Part shown: positions 14,539 through 23,169 of the stretch, one piece after another
How positions within the stretch are numbered: position 1 is the first letter of the stretch
Layout of the letters: every line of letters begins with the position of its first letter
Assembly (NCBI GenBank): GCA_017522205.1
Contig: JAFWZS010000014.1
Coordinates: forward strand, 1 to 41,949
DNA from: Clostridia bacterium
GTDB lineage: Bacteria > Bacillota > Clostridia > Oscillospirales > Acutalibacteraceae
Reading direction: 5' to 3'
DNA: 41,949 bases
Made by a program: the position numbers and the translations under genes
Notes under the pieces: model-generated
Database searches by the model: none
Seen by the model: only the letters and a program-made list of their open reading frames with translations
Told to the model about the DNA's origin: nothing

Positions 14539-17500
14539 TTATCTCTTTGTTGTAACGTTAACTGTTGTGTACTGATTTGACCAAACAGTCTTCTTGCTTA
14601 CTGTGTCATAAGCCTTAACTGCAAACTTGTAGCTTGTGCCTGCTTTAAGACCCTTGACTGTGTAAGATGTACCTGTTACGTTCTTTTCAAGAATCTTGTA
14701 GCTCTTTGTCTTTGCATTGTATACATATACTCTGTAACCGTCAGCACCTGAAACCTTCTTCCATGAAAGCTTAACTGATGTTGCAGCAGGAGCAGCTGTA
14801 ATCTTGCTTGTCTTTCCTACAAGAGTCTTAACTGTTACCTTTGTTGATTCTTCAGCCCAGAAGAGCTCACCGTCAACCTTTGTGTAAGCCTTAACTGCAA
14901 ACTTATAACTTGTGTTTGCCTTAAGATCCTTGACTGTGTAAGAGGTCTTACCCTTTACATACTTAGCAACAATGTTGTACTTCTTTGTCTTGGTGTTGTA
15001 AACATATACTCTGTAGCCTGTTGCACCCTTAACAGCCTTCCATGAAAGCTTGATTTCTGTCTGCTTCTTTTCTGATGAAATCTTGCTTGTCTTGCCGGGA
15101 ACAACCTTGTAAGAAACTTCTTCTTCACCTTCATAGTTGCCCATGAATGTTACTGTATATGTGTGCTTACCGGCCTTTGCACTTTCTTCCTTAGTGGGAA
15201 TTTCAACTGTATAGTCAGTGCCCTTAACGAGTACGTTGCCGTTAGCGTCTGTAATTGTGAGTTTCGGATGCTTTGTCTTGCCGTCATAAGTTGCAACTGT
15301 ATACTTAAGGCTGAGCTTAGCAATCTTAGCGATTTCAACTGCCTCAACAACTTCGTCACAAACTGTGCACTTTGTTGTGATTGAACCGTTTTCTTCTGTT
15401 GTTGCGGGAACTACAACAGCTTCGCCGAGAGTGTGAGGAAGCTTTGAACCTGCTTCTGTGCGTGTGTCAACAACATCACATCTTGAGCACTTACCTGTTT
15501 CTGTGCCGTCTTCCTTACATGTTGCGTTGTTGTTTGAAACATACTGGAAGTCGTGGCCGAGAGGTTCAGCATTTGCTTCTTCCTTTGTTTCGGGGCAACG
15601 TGAGCACTTGAACTTAGCGTAGCCGCCTGTTGTACATGTAGCCTTAGTACCTTCAGCAGGCTGGAAGTCGTGACCGAGAGCAGGAATTTCTTCTGTGCCT
15701 TCTGTGTAGTCACAACGTTCGCAGTGCTTTGACTGACTACCCTTTTCTGTACAAGTAGCAGGCTTGTCTACTGTGAACTGTGTATCCTTTGTTACAGTGT
15801 GACCGAGAGCATCTGTGGGATAGCTTTCGCTGTAACCGCACTGGTCGAAATAGAAGCACTTGCCTTCTTCTTCGCCTTCTTCAGTACATGTAGCAGGCTT
15901 GATTGTTGTGAAGTCAGTCATCTTATGGTCGATCTTTGAGCCTTCGTCAGGAATTGTGTTCTTCTTGCCGCAACCGTGGTCACATTCAGCGGTCTTTGTA
16001 CCGTCTGCGTAACATGTTGCTGTGTTTGCATCCTGAACATAAGTGATGAAGCTATGACCGAACTTTTCAACCTTCTTAGCGATGTATTCGTCACCGCACT
16101 GACAGGTAAATACTGAGTAGCCGTCCTTTTCACAGGTTGCTTCAACTTTTTCTTCCTTATATTCGTGCTCGAGCTTGTCAACCTTTCTGTCTTCGGTCTT
16201 GCCGCAGCCTGTTCTCTTACACTTATAAGTTGTTACGCCTTCCTTTGTGCAGTCAGCGGGAACTTTTACTGTGCCGTCATCCCATTCGTGACCGAGCTTA
16301 TTAATCTTTTCACTTGAGCCGTCTTTCTTTGTTTTACAAACCTTACAAAGAATAGCCTTTTCACCGTCGTTTTCGCAGTCAGCTTCCCTGATTGTTTTCT
16401 TAATATCCCAATCATGAGCCTTCATAGCCACTTCTTCAACTGTACCTTCTTTGATAGCATTACAGCCTTCACGTGTACAAACGATAGCCTTTGAACCCTT
16501 GGTTGTACAAGTGGGTTCAAGGGTTACTTTCTTTTCTGTGCTCCATGCGTGACCGAGAGCAGGGAGAGTTGTCTGCGCTACAGAATAATCACAGCCTTCT
16601 CTCGTGCACTTCTGACCATCACTCTTACCACCTTCAGTACAAGTGGGAGCAACGCCAGGGATGTTTTCGATATCGTGACCAAGAGCTTCTACTTTCTTGG
16701 GTTTTATAACTACTGTTGCACAATCCGCACACATAAAGCCATTATTTGAACCATCTGTGGTACAAGTTGCTTTAACTTCAGGAATTGCCATTGCAGGATT
16801 ATCGTTATGGTCGCAAGTAGCTGTACATTTAGTGCATTTACCATCTGCTTTTGTCTTATCAAACTTGTGACCTGTAGCTGGAATTTCTCTTTCACCAGTT
16901 TTTGCAGTACAAGTAGCAACTGAGCAGTGTCTTGATTCTGAACCAGCTTCGGTACATGTAGGTGCTCTGTCTTCTGTATAAGCTGTTTCGTATGTGTGTT
17001 CAGCTTTGGGACCATAAGATTCACCACAAATTTCACATATAGCTTCAGCTATACATGTTGCTGTGCCACCAGCATGTGCGCACACTTTCTTACAAACAGT
17101 ACATTTACCTGCAGTCCAAGTATGTGTACAGTCTATATTACAAACTGAACATTTGCCGGTTGTTGCATCCCAAGTATGAGTTGTAAGTTTAGCAATATCT
17201 TCTGTCTTTGTGTCATTACATACTGAGCAGGTAAATGTCTTTGTACCCTTAGCTCCGCATGTAGCAGGTGTAGTTACAGTACCTTCATTCCATTTGTGAC
17301 CTAACTTATTAACTTTAAGCTCTGCATCTGTCTTTTCTACCAATCTGTCTGAAACGAACTGAATCTTCTGACCACAAGAACAAAGGTAATACGCTAATGA
17401 ACCATCTTCAGTACATGTAGGACTAGTAGCAGCATGTAAATTAGCAGGTACTCTTACGCCTTCATGCGTACAAGGTGTAGTTGTTGTAGTACTACCAGTA

Positions 17501-17598
17501 CCCTCAGCTGCAAACACGCCGAAAGGTACCATTGTTATTGTCATTACAACAACAAGAGCTATAGCGAGTATACGCTTAAAAACTTTTCCTTCTTTCAT
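14539..17598 (-). CDS. Secreted Cys-rich repeat protein with two fibronectin type III domains
   Basis: 1019 residues. Residues 1-31 are a Sec signal peptide (KRILAIALVVVMTITMV ... FAAEG). From about 58 to 735 there are about 15 units of 40-50 residues with the pattern ATCTE-x-G, then C-x2-C or a close variant, then a small hydrophobic run and GH. One late copy has lost its Cys (PATTEENGS). Then comes an Ig-like domain (ATYDGKTKHPKLTITDANG) and two near-identical fibronectin III domains (SWKAVKGATGYRVYVYN and SWKKVSGADGYRVYVYN). There is no LPXTG, SLH or transmembrane anchor, so it is secreted or loosely bound. The Cys/His pattern could bind zinc or form disulfides. It has its own promoter and terminator, so it is a single-gene unit. 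Function unknown; adhesion or matrix binding is only a guess. Confidence 0.9.
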   Translation of the reverse strand: MKEGKVFKRILAIALVVVMTITMVPFGVFAAEGTGSTTTTTPCTHEGVRVPANLHAATSPTCTEDGSLAYYLCSCGQKIQFVSDRLVEKTDAELKVNKLGHKWNEGTVTTPATCGAKGTKTFTCSVCNDTKTEDIAKLTTHTWDATTGKCSVCNIDCTHTWTAGKCTVCKKVCAHAGGTATCIAEAICEICGESYGPKAEHTYETAYTEDRAPTCTEAGSESRHCSVATCTAKTGEREIPATGHKFDKTKADGKCTKCTATCDHNDNPAMAIPEVKATCTTDGSNNGFMCADCATVVIKPKKVEALGHDIENIPGVAPTCTEGGKSDGQKCTREGCDYSVAQTTLPALGHAWSTEKKVTLEPTCTTKGSKAIVCTREGCNAIKEGTVEEVAMKAHDWDIKKTIREADCENDGEKAILCKVCKTKKDGSSEKINKLGHEWDDGTVKVPADCTKEGVTTYKCKRTGCGKTEDRKVDKLEHEYKEEKVEATCEKDGYSVFTCQCGDEYIAKKVEKFGHSFITYVQDANTATCYADGTKTAECDHGCGKKNTIPDEGSKIDHKMTDFTTIKPATCTEEGEEEGKCFYFDQCGYSESYPTDALGHTVTKDTQFTVDKPATCTEKGSQSKHCERCDYTEGTEEIPALGHDFQPAEGTKATCTTGGYAKFKCSRCPETKEEANAEPLGHDFQYVSNNNATCKEDGTETGKCSRCDVVDTRTEAGSKLPHTLGEAVVVPATTEENGSITTKCTVCDEVVEAVEIAKIAKLSLKYTVATYDGKTKHPKLTITDANGNVLVKGTDYTVEIPTKEESAKAGKHTYTVTFMGNYEGEEEVSYKVVPGKTSKISSEKKQTEIKLSWKAVKGATGYRVYVYNTKTKKYNIVAKYVKGKTSYTVKDLKANTSYKFAVKAYTKVDGELFWAEESTKVTVKTLVGKTSKITAAPAATSVKLSWKKVSGADGYRVYVYNAKTKSYKILEKNVTGTSYTVKGLKAGTSYKFAVKAYDTVSKKTVWSNQYTTVNVTTKR
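14545..15075 (-). repeat. Two tandem fibronectin type III coding repeats
   Basis: The last ~175 codons of the surface-protein gene hold two copies of one ~88-residue fibronectin III unit, each with SWKxVxGAxGYRVYVYN and TSYTVKxLKAxTSYKFAVKAY. The high identity suggests a recent internal duplication. Confidence 0.85.
15350..17425 (-). repeat. About 15 Cys-rich repeats of 40-50 codons
   Basis: Imperfect tandem units within the surface-protein gene, each encoding ATC(T/E)xxG, a CxxC-like pair and ending near LGH. Conservation is at the protein level with clear DNA divergence, so the array is not recent except perhaps locally. Confidence 0.8.
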
Positions 17599-17620
17599 TT
17601 AATTTTTCCTCCTGACTTTT

Positions 17621-17636
17621 TCCCCGTAACCGGGGT
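17621..17636 (-). promoter_or_regulatory. Small hairpin in the leader of the surface-protein gene
   Basis: CCCCG-GTTA-CGGGG, located just upstream of AGGAGG (17613-17608). It could affect mRNA stability or ribosome access. I do not recognise a riboswitch class in this ~100-base leader. Confidence 0.35.
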
Positions 17637-17700
17637 TATTTCAAAATTAAGTAATTTCAAACAAGATGTTAAGGAAAACACACCTTATTTGTTATCTTAA

Positions 17701-17729
17701 ATAATACACTTTTTGCCTATAAATGTCAA
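17701..17729 (-). promoter_or_regulatory. Sigma-A promoter of the Cys-rich repeat protein gene
   Basis: TTGACA (17729-17724), 17 bases, TATTAT (17706-17701), leaving a leader of about 100 bases before the ATG at 17598. Confidence 0.8.
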
Positions 17730-17758
17730 CAATTAAAAAGTGAAATTTATAAGAAATC

Positions 17759-18577
17759 TTAACAATCCGAAGCGAACTTCCCTGATTTAAGACTGTATAT
17801 TTCACTAAACCCACATTCTCTGCAAAGCTCCTCCGCTTTTTTATAAGCAAAATCGAGAGATTCTGTACAGTGTGCGTCACTTGAAACCGTAATTCTGCCA
17901 CCCAAACGGTGTATTTCCTGAAGTATGAATTTTGCAGGATAAGGTCTGTCGTTGCCCTTGCGATACATAGCTCCTGTATTCACTTCAAAAATCATACCCG
18001 GCTTTGCTTCAAGGATTTTTCTGACTGCATCAAGTGCGCTGTCTCTGTAAATCGGATCACTTTCATCAAAGATTTCATCGGTTTTGCAGAACTTCTGTAT
18101 AAGGTCAAAATGCCCTACAACAGTTACGGGAGTGTTCACCACAAAATCTCTGAGGCGTTCAAAATAATTCTTTGCAAGAAGTGAGGCGTTACCGCAGAAA
18201 TGATTGTCAATGCATCGTCTTGTCTCCTCTGCGGAATAGTCGAGATAATAAACCTCGCTTCCGAATCTCAGCTGATGCACAGAGCCGATTGAATAAGCAA
18301 AATCTGAAAGATTAACGCCTGTATAATCTGCATCAAGCTCGATTCCGCATATTACTTCGATGCTGTCTTTGTATTTTTCCTTTAGACGGTTGATTTCGGC
18401 AATATAAAGCGGCAGATTTTCCTCAGTCATCCCCCATGTGTTAGGGAAATCCATTGGTGAATGACCTGAAAAACCAAGTGAAGTGAAGCCTCTCTCAATT
18501 GCACTTTTAACCATTTCCTCAGCGGTGCTTTTTCCGTCGCAGAATTCTGTATGTGTGTGGCAGCTGGATTTTATCAT
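17759..18577 (-). CDS. PHP-domain phosphatase, histidinol-phosphatase (HisJ/HisK) family
   Basis: A 272-residue PHP metallo-phosphoesterase. The metal motifs are visible: HTHTEFCDGKS near the N-terminus, GFSGHSP, GIELDADY, GSVHQL, VGHFDLIQKF, FEVNTGAM and the late SSDAHC. This set and the length fit the HisJ/HisK-type histidinol-phosphatase that removes phosphate in histidine synthesis. No his genes are adjacent, so another sugar or nucleotide phosphate substrate is possible and I give no symbol. I start at ATG 18577, where the protein begins MIKSSCHTHTE behind AAGGGG; the longer frame adds 15 charged residues without support. A terminator separates it from the GH38 gene, and no own promoter is visible. 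Confidence 0.85.
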   Translation of the reverse strand: MIKSSCHTHTEFCDGKSTAEEMVKSAIERGFTSLGFSGHSPMDFPNTWGMTEENLPLYIAEINRLKEKYKDSIEVICGIELDADYTGVNLSDFAYSIGSVHQLRFGSEVYYLDYSAEETRRCIDNHFCGNASLLAKNYFERLRDFVVNTPVTVVGHFDLIQKFCKTDEIFDESDPIYRDSALDAVRKILEAKPGMIFEVNTGAMYRKGNDRPYPAKFILQEIHRLGGRITVSSDAHCTESLDFAYKKAEELCRECGFSEIYSLKSGKFASDC

Positions 18578-18601
18578 CTTTTCCCCTTCTTTCCTTTTCC
18601 T

Positions 18602-18640
18602 CAATAAAAGCTCCCTTTGCAATGCTTCAGGGAGCCTTTG
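18602..18640 (-). terminator. Intrinsic terminator after the GH38 gene
   Basis: GCTCCCT / AGGGAGC stem (18610-18616 with 18629-18635), followed on the minus strand by TTTTATT. It lies between the GH38 stop and the PHP gene, so the latter depends on read-through unless a promoter was missed. Confidence 0.7.
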
Positions 18641-18646
18641 TTTAAT

Positions 18647-21600
18647 TTATGATTTATTGTGAGGCTTTTTGAAGAGTCTCTTCTGAGCTCTGTCTCTTCT
18701 CTTTTCCTTGCGTGACATCTTGTAATCGAACTTTCTGCCGCTTACTCTGTCATAAAGAGCAGTCTGAAGAGCAGTCTTGTCTGTGTCTCTTGTCTGAGCA
18801 GCTGCAAGGATGATAAGACCGTTATCGTCGGGAAGTGTTACGGTTTCAACACCCTCTGTATCAATCTCATACATAAAGAAGAGAAGCTGCTGTGCTGCAT
18901 TGTCACCTGTGGGTGAATGTGTATGTGTGCATTCCCATGCAAGTCTGTCAGTTTTTATGTTGGCAACCTCTGAAAGATTGTAGAGATCCCACTGACCGAT
19001 TCTGTCGTTTATTGACTGTACTTTTATCTTCTTATCCTTGCCGTCGAGCTTGAAGGTATATTCCTTGTCACCGTAAAGACTTGCACCAACAAAGTAAAGC
19101 TTGTTGCCGTAAGTTGCAATTTCCTGACCTTCACAGATGAGAGCATTGTTGCCTTCGCCCCAGATATCGCCGGTAGCGAATTTAACACCCTTACATTCAA
19201 TTGTCTTCGGGAAGATTTCACCGGGAATTGAAACGTTGATTGTGGGTATTGAAGCTGCGTTGCGGTTGTGGTTGAAGGTAACGATGTCTCTGTTGAAGGG
19301 AAGCTCAACAGCAGTATATTCTGTCTTGGGTGCATATACACACTTCTTAAGAGTAACAGCAAAGGTCTTTACTTCATAAGGAGTAAGGCAGAACATAAGT
19401 TTTCCGTCAATTATTTTAGCTTCGCCGATTTCTTCTTCCATAGCGTTTACTTCTCTTGCACTTTCGATACCTGTGCCAAGAGTGAGAACAACGTCATTAG
19501 CAGCCTTGTTTGCGCCTTCGTTAACACGAATGATGATTTCGTCGCTGTCCTCAGCCTTCTTCATTGCACGGATAATTACGTCGCTGTTGCTGAGTGAACC
19601 GAAGGAGTATTCAGTGCCGAGAGTACCGCTATGCTTACCTGTAATGAAAGCAGCTATGGGTTGATCAAAGAAACGTGCATTAAGCTGAGTGCCGTTTGTA
19701 TAATCACCCTTATGTGAGTAGATTGCATACCCGTATCTGTTAAGACCAAAATCGAGCATACCCTGTACACTGTCGTGTCTGTAGTAATTTTTGGGTGAAT
19801 GAACAACTGTAAGTCGGAGAGTTCTTTCGTCCTTCATCATCCAACCGTACTTGGAGTCGCTGAATACAGACACTCCTCTGTTTCCGCTTTCATCTGTGAT
19901 GTCCGCCCACTTCTGAGCAGCAACCTCATAGAGCTTCTTGTTTGCGGTTTTACGGCTGATTGCACCGAGACCGAGGTCGAATGTACCTCTCTTGTTGCTC
20001 ACGTTAAAGCTAAAGCCGTTGTGAAGAGCTCTTCTGAATTCTCTCCATTCAATTTCGTTGTATACACTTACCCAAGGACATCCTGCAGCAAGTGAAACGA
20101 TATATGAGAAGGTTGATTTTCCGCACTTCTGAGTAACCTTGAGTGATACTCTTACGGGACCCTTTTCAAGGATTTCGCACTGTCCCTTTTCTGCAAATTC
20201 CCAAGGGTATTTGTCGAGCTCGTCATAGCGAAGCTCCCAGGCTGCATATTCCTTTGCACCCTTATACTTGTTAAGCTCAAATCTTATGGGCTTTTTGAGG
20301 ATTTCAACGCTGCCGTCCATCTTATCAATAATTGAGCAGATGTCACCGTTTGAGTTAACCCTTACAGTATATTTGTAGTTTTCGATTACGTTTGTGCTTG
20401 CACGAAGCCCTGTCTTCATCTTGCAGGGTTCGTTTGAATATCTTACATCCAGAACCTTGTAACCCATAGCAGGAACATAAGCTGCAACCGAAAATTCCAT
20501 TTCACCGTTTTCGATTTTGTTTACCTGTGCGGGAACTTCCTTACCGTTTGCATCAAAGGCTCTGACATACTTATAGCCGTTTGAGGGCAACTTAAGGTCA
20601 GCAGCAGCCATTCTGGGCTGTTCAATTGAGTTTGAAAGCACAACTGCAACACCCTCTACGAAGGTTGTATCCATGTTCTTGATAATTTCAGCTGCAGCAC
20701 CTTCATAAGCGTTTGTAAGCTGATTAGCTGACATTACGTAGTCATTCCAGGAACGCTGATAAACTCTTTCAACAGATGTACCTGTAATATCGTCATGGAA
20801 TGTGTGAGCGATGTTTCTCTTCCAGCCTCTTTCAATTTCAGCCTTGGGATAATCAGCACCGCAAAGAGTCATAGCCATAACGCTGTTTCTTTCAGCCATA
20901 TCAGCAATTTCTTCGTTTCTTCTGTTCATTCTCTTGCTGAATGCACGTGAAATATAAGAACCAACACCGTGGTCAGTCATAGGAAGCTCATTATCCCATA
21001 TAGGAAGCTTGTTAATTGCTTCTTCGGGAAGAGCTGCCATATCTTCAAAGAATTCTGTGGGTGATGATGAAAGAACCTTGATTTCTTCCTTATCGTTGTC
21101 AGCCATTTCTCTTGTGAGAGTTTTAACTGATTCTTCCTTTGGTGCACCGCCAACGTCACCTACACCGTGGTAAGCATATGTAACGGGAAGGTCGTGCTTT
21201 TTGATGTTATGTTCAAGCTTCGAAAGAAGGCTCTTCTTTGTTCTGATTTTGCGGAAGGTTGTACAGTATGATTTTGCATCGAGTGACGCAAATACCCACT
21301 TTCCGTCAGGACCGTACCAAAGACCGATATCATAGGGTATACCATAAGCACTGCCCCATGAAAGCTTCTGGGTTGAAAAGCCCTTAAGACCTGCGTGGTT
21401 CATAATTGAAGGCAGAGCATAACCGAAACCGAAGCAGTCGGGAAGGAAAATATCGTTGCTCTTTTTACCGAATTTCTTCTCAAAGTATTTGTTTCCGTAA
21501 AGAATATTTCTGAAAAGGCTTTCGGGTGAAGGTACATTAACGTCACCGTTTTCAAAAGCACTGCCGGTAACATTCCACTTACCTTCACTGATATATTCTC

Positions 21601-21811
21601 TGAGTTGTTCAAACTTTTCAGGATAATATTCCTCAAAAAGCTCATATCTGTATGAACCCTCGAAGTTAAAACGGTAATCCGGATATTTGCTGAAATGGTC
21701 AAAGTTCTGCTCAAGAGTATCTCTCAAGCAAACATTGATAACATGCTCAAAATCCCAGTTCAATACAGTATCAAGGTGAGCAGTTGAAATAGTATAAATT
21801 TTCATGTCCAT
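18647..21811 (-). CDS. Glycoside hydrolase family 38 alpha-mannosidase
   Basis: 1054 residues with the GH38 plan. The N-terminal catalytic barrel has the zinc residues in AHLD (H12, D14) and the nucleophile Asp in LPDCFGFGYALP (D125). The STQKLSWG block and a second metal segment HTFHDDITGT follow. Then come the mid three-helix domain (residues ~290-370) and beta-sandwich domains to the end. Family members cleave alpha-mannosidic bonds of N-glycans or mannans. There is no signal peptide, so it acts in the cytoplasm on imported glycans. The last ~20 residues are very basic (RKEKRRDRAQKRLFKKP), which is unusual. It follows tyrS by 45 bases with no promoter seen; no transporter or other glycan gene is nearby. 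An ATG two codons later is an alternative start. Confidence 0.88.
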   Translation of the reverse strand: MDMKIYTISTAHLDTVLNWDFEHVINVCLRDTLEQNFDHFSKYPDYRFNFEGSYRYELFEEYYPEKFEQLREYISEGKWNVTGSAFENGDVNVPSPESLFRNILYGNKYFEKKFGKKSNDIFLPDCFGFGYALPSIMNHAGLKGFSTQKLSWGSAYGIPYDIGLWYGPDGKWVFASLDAKSYCTTFRKIRTKKSLLSKLEHNIKKHDLPVTYAYHGVGDVGGAPKEESVKTLTREMADNDKEEIKVLSSSPTEFFEDMAALPEEAINKLPIWDNELPMTDHGVGSYISRAFSKRMNRRNEEIADMAERNSVMAMTLCGADYPKAEIERGWKRNIAHTFHDDITGTSVERVYQRSWNDYVMSANQLTNAYEGAAAEIIKNMDTTFVEGVAVVLSNSIEQPRMAAADLKLPSNGYKYVRAFDANGKEVPAQVNKIENGEMEFSVAAYVPAMGYKVLDVRYSNEPCKMKTGLRASTNVIENYKYTVRVNSNGDICSIIDKMDGSVEILKKPIRFELNKYKGAKEYAAWELRYDELDKYPWEFAEKGQCEILEKGPVRVSLKVTQKCGKSTFSYIVSLAAGCPWVSVYNEIEWREFRRALHNGFSFNVSNKRGTFDLGLGAISRKTANKKLYEVAAQKWADITDESGNRGVSVFSDSKYGWMMKDERTLRLTVVHSPKNYYRHDSVQGMLDFGLNRYGYAIYSHKGDYTNGTQLNARFFDQPIAAFITGKHSGTLGTEYSFGSLSNSDVIIRAMKKAEDSDEIIIRVNEGANKAANDVVLTLGTGIESAREVNAMEEEIGEAKIIDGKLMFCLTPYEVKTFAVTLKKCVYAPKTEYTAVELPFNRDIVTFNHNRNAASIPTINVSIPGEIFPKTIECKGVKFATGDIWGEGNNALICEGQEIATYGNKLYFVGASLYGDKEYTFKLDGKDKKIKVQSINDRIGQWDLYNLSEVANIKTDRLAWECTHTHSPTGDNAAQQLLFFMYEIDTEGVETVTLPDDNGLIILAAAQTRDTDKTALQTALYDRVSGRKFDYKMSRKEKRRDRAQKRLFKKPHNKS

Positions 21812-21856
21812 GTGCGTTTACCTCTCTTTAAAAATTTTAACAGAAGGGGTCAGCTT

Positions 21857-23083
21857 TTATTCAATAACAATTTTATTAAACACTTTCTTGCCTTTTTTAA
21901 CAATTACGTGTCCCTTTTCAAAACTGCTTCTTGCAATTGTGTCAGCAAAGCTCTTTGCTTTTTCATCATCAACAGTTACCCCACCCTGTTCAATAAGACG
22001 TCTGCCTTCACCTCTTGATTTGATGATTCCTGCCTTTACAAGAACATCAATGAGTGAAATTGCGCCGTCTGTGAAATCAGCCTCTGAAAGAACAGTTGTG
22101 GGCATATTGTCTGTGTTCATGTTGCCACCGAAGAGAGCCTTAGCAGCTTCATCGGCTTTCTTTGCTTCCTCGTCACCGTGTACAAGAGCTGTAAGCTCAT
22201 AAGCAAGGATTTCCTTGGCCTTATTGAGCATACTACCTTCCCATTTTTCCATTTCTTCAATCTGCTCCATAGGAAGGAATGTGAGCATTTTGATGCACTT
22301 AATAACGTCAGCATCGTCGACGTTACGCCAGTACTGATAGAAATCGTAGGGACTTGTCTTTTCGGGGTCAAGCCATACTGCACCGCTCTGAGTTTTGCCC
22401 ATCTTCTTACCCTCTGAGTTGAGGAGAAGAGTGATTGTCATAGCGCCTGCATCTTTGCCCAGCTTTCTTCTGATAAGCTCAGTACCGCCAAGCATATTGC
22501 TCCACTGGTCATCACCGCCGAACTGAAGGTTACAACCGTATTTCTGGAAGAGCATATAGAAGTCATAGCTCTGCATAATCATATAGTTGAATTCGAGGAA
22601 TGAAAGACCTTTTTCCATTCTCTGCTTGTAGCATTCGGCTGAGAGCATTCTGTTAACTGAGAAGCAAGCACCAACCTCACGGAGAACCTCGATATAATTG
22701 AGACCCATAAGCCAGTCAGCGTTGTTTACCATAAGCGCCTTGCCATCTGAAAAATCAATAAATCTGCTCATCTGCTTTTTGAAGCATTCGCAGTTGTGCT
22801 GAATTGTCTCCTCTGTCATCATCTGACGCATATCGCTTCTGCCTGAGGGGTCACCGATCATAGCAGTACCTCCGCCGATAAGTGCAATAGGCTTGTTACC
22901 TGCCATCTGAAGTCTCTTCATAAGGCAAAGTGCCATAAAGTGACCTACGTGAAGTGAATCTGCTGTGGGGTCAAAACCGATATAGAAAACAGCCTCGCCA
23001 TTATTAACAAGGTCTCTGATTCTTTCTTCGTCTGTTACCTGTGCAATAAGTCCTCTTGCAACAAGTTCTTCATAAACTTTCAT
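21857..23083 (-). CDS. tyrS: Tyrosyl-tRNA synthetase
   Basis: Class I synthetase of 408 residues. The HIGH motif is HVGH (DSLHVGHFMAL) and the signature loop is KMGKTQSGAVWL. FGGDDQWSNML is the tyrosine and tRNA binding block, and a C-terminal S4 RNA-binding domain (SRGEGRRLIEQGGVTVDDEKA) ends in KKVFNKIV. It has its own consensus promoter. I looked for a tyrosine T-box in the short leader and saw none. It is followed by the GH38 gene, which is an unusual partner. Confidence 0.97.
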   Translation of the reverse strand: MKVYEELVARGLIAQVTDEERIRDLVNNGEAVFYIGFDPTADSLHVGHFMALCLMKRLQMAGNKPIALIGGGTAMIGDPSGRSDMRQMMTEETIQHNCECFKKQMSRFIDFSDGKALMVNNADWLMGLNYIEVLREVGACFSVNRMLSAECYKQRMEKGLSFLEFNYMIMQSYDFYMLFQKYGCNLQFGGDDQWSNMLGGTELIRRKLGKDAGAMTITLLLNSEGKKMGKTQSGAVWLDPEKTSPYDFYQYWRNVDDADVIKCIKMLTFLPMEQIEEMEKWEGSMLNKAKEILAYELTALVHGDEEAKKADEAAKALFGGNMNTDNMPTTVLSEADFTDGAISLIDVLVKAGIIKSRGEGRRLIEQGGVTVDDEKAKSFADTIARSSFEKGHVIVKKGKKVFNKIVIE

Positions 23084-23120
23084 TTTGTATTCGTCCTTTC
23101 ATAAAAGTAAAATCTATCAT

Positions 23121-23149
23121 ATTCTACTTAGTTTTCATTTTAAAGTCAA
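23121..23149 (-). promoter_or_regulatory. Sigma-A promoter of tyrS
   Basis: TTGACT (23149-23144), 17 bases, TAGAAT (23126-23121), leading to a short leader and AAAGGA before the ATG at 23083. Confidence 0.75.
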
Positions 23150-23169
23150 GCATTTAAAGATTAATAATA

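Noticed and set aside
14545-17425. Long repetitive DNA that might be a CRISPR array or tandem repeat locus
   Set aside because: The periodicity is in codons of one open frame with signal peptide and Cys motifs; DNA copies are not identical and there are no uniform spacers.
17599-17700. Riboswitch in the surface-protein leader
   Set aside because: Only one small hairpin is visible and it matches no class that I recognise; recorded as a hairpin only.
23084-23169. Possible tyrosine T-box before tyrS
   Set aside because: The leader is too short and contains no GGNACCGCG-like sequence or terminator.
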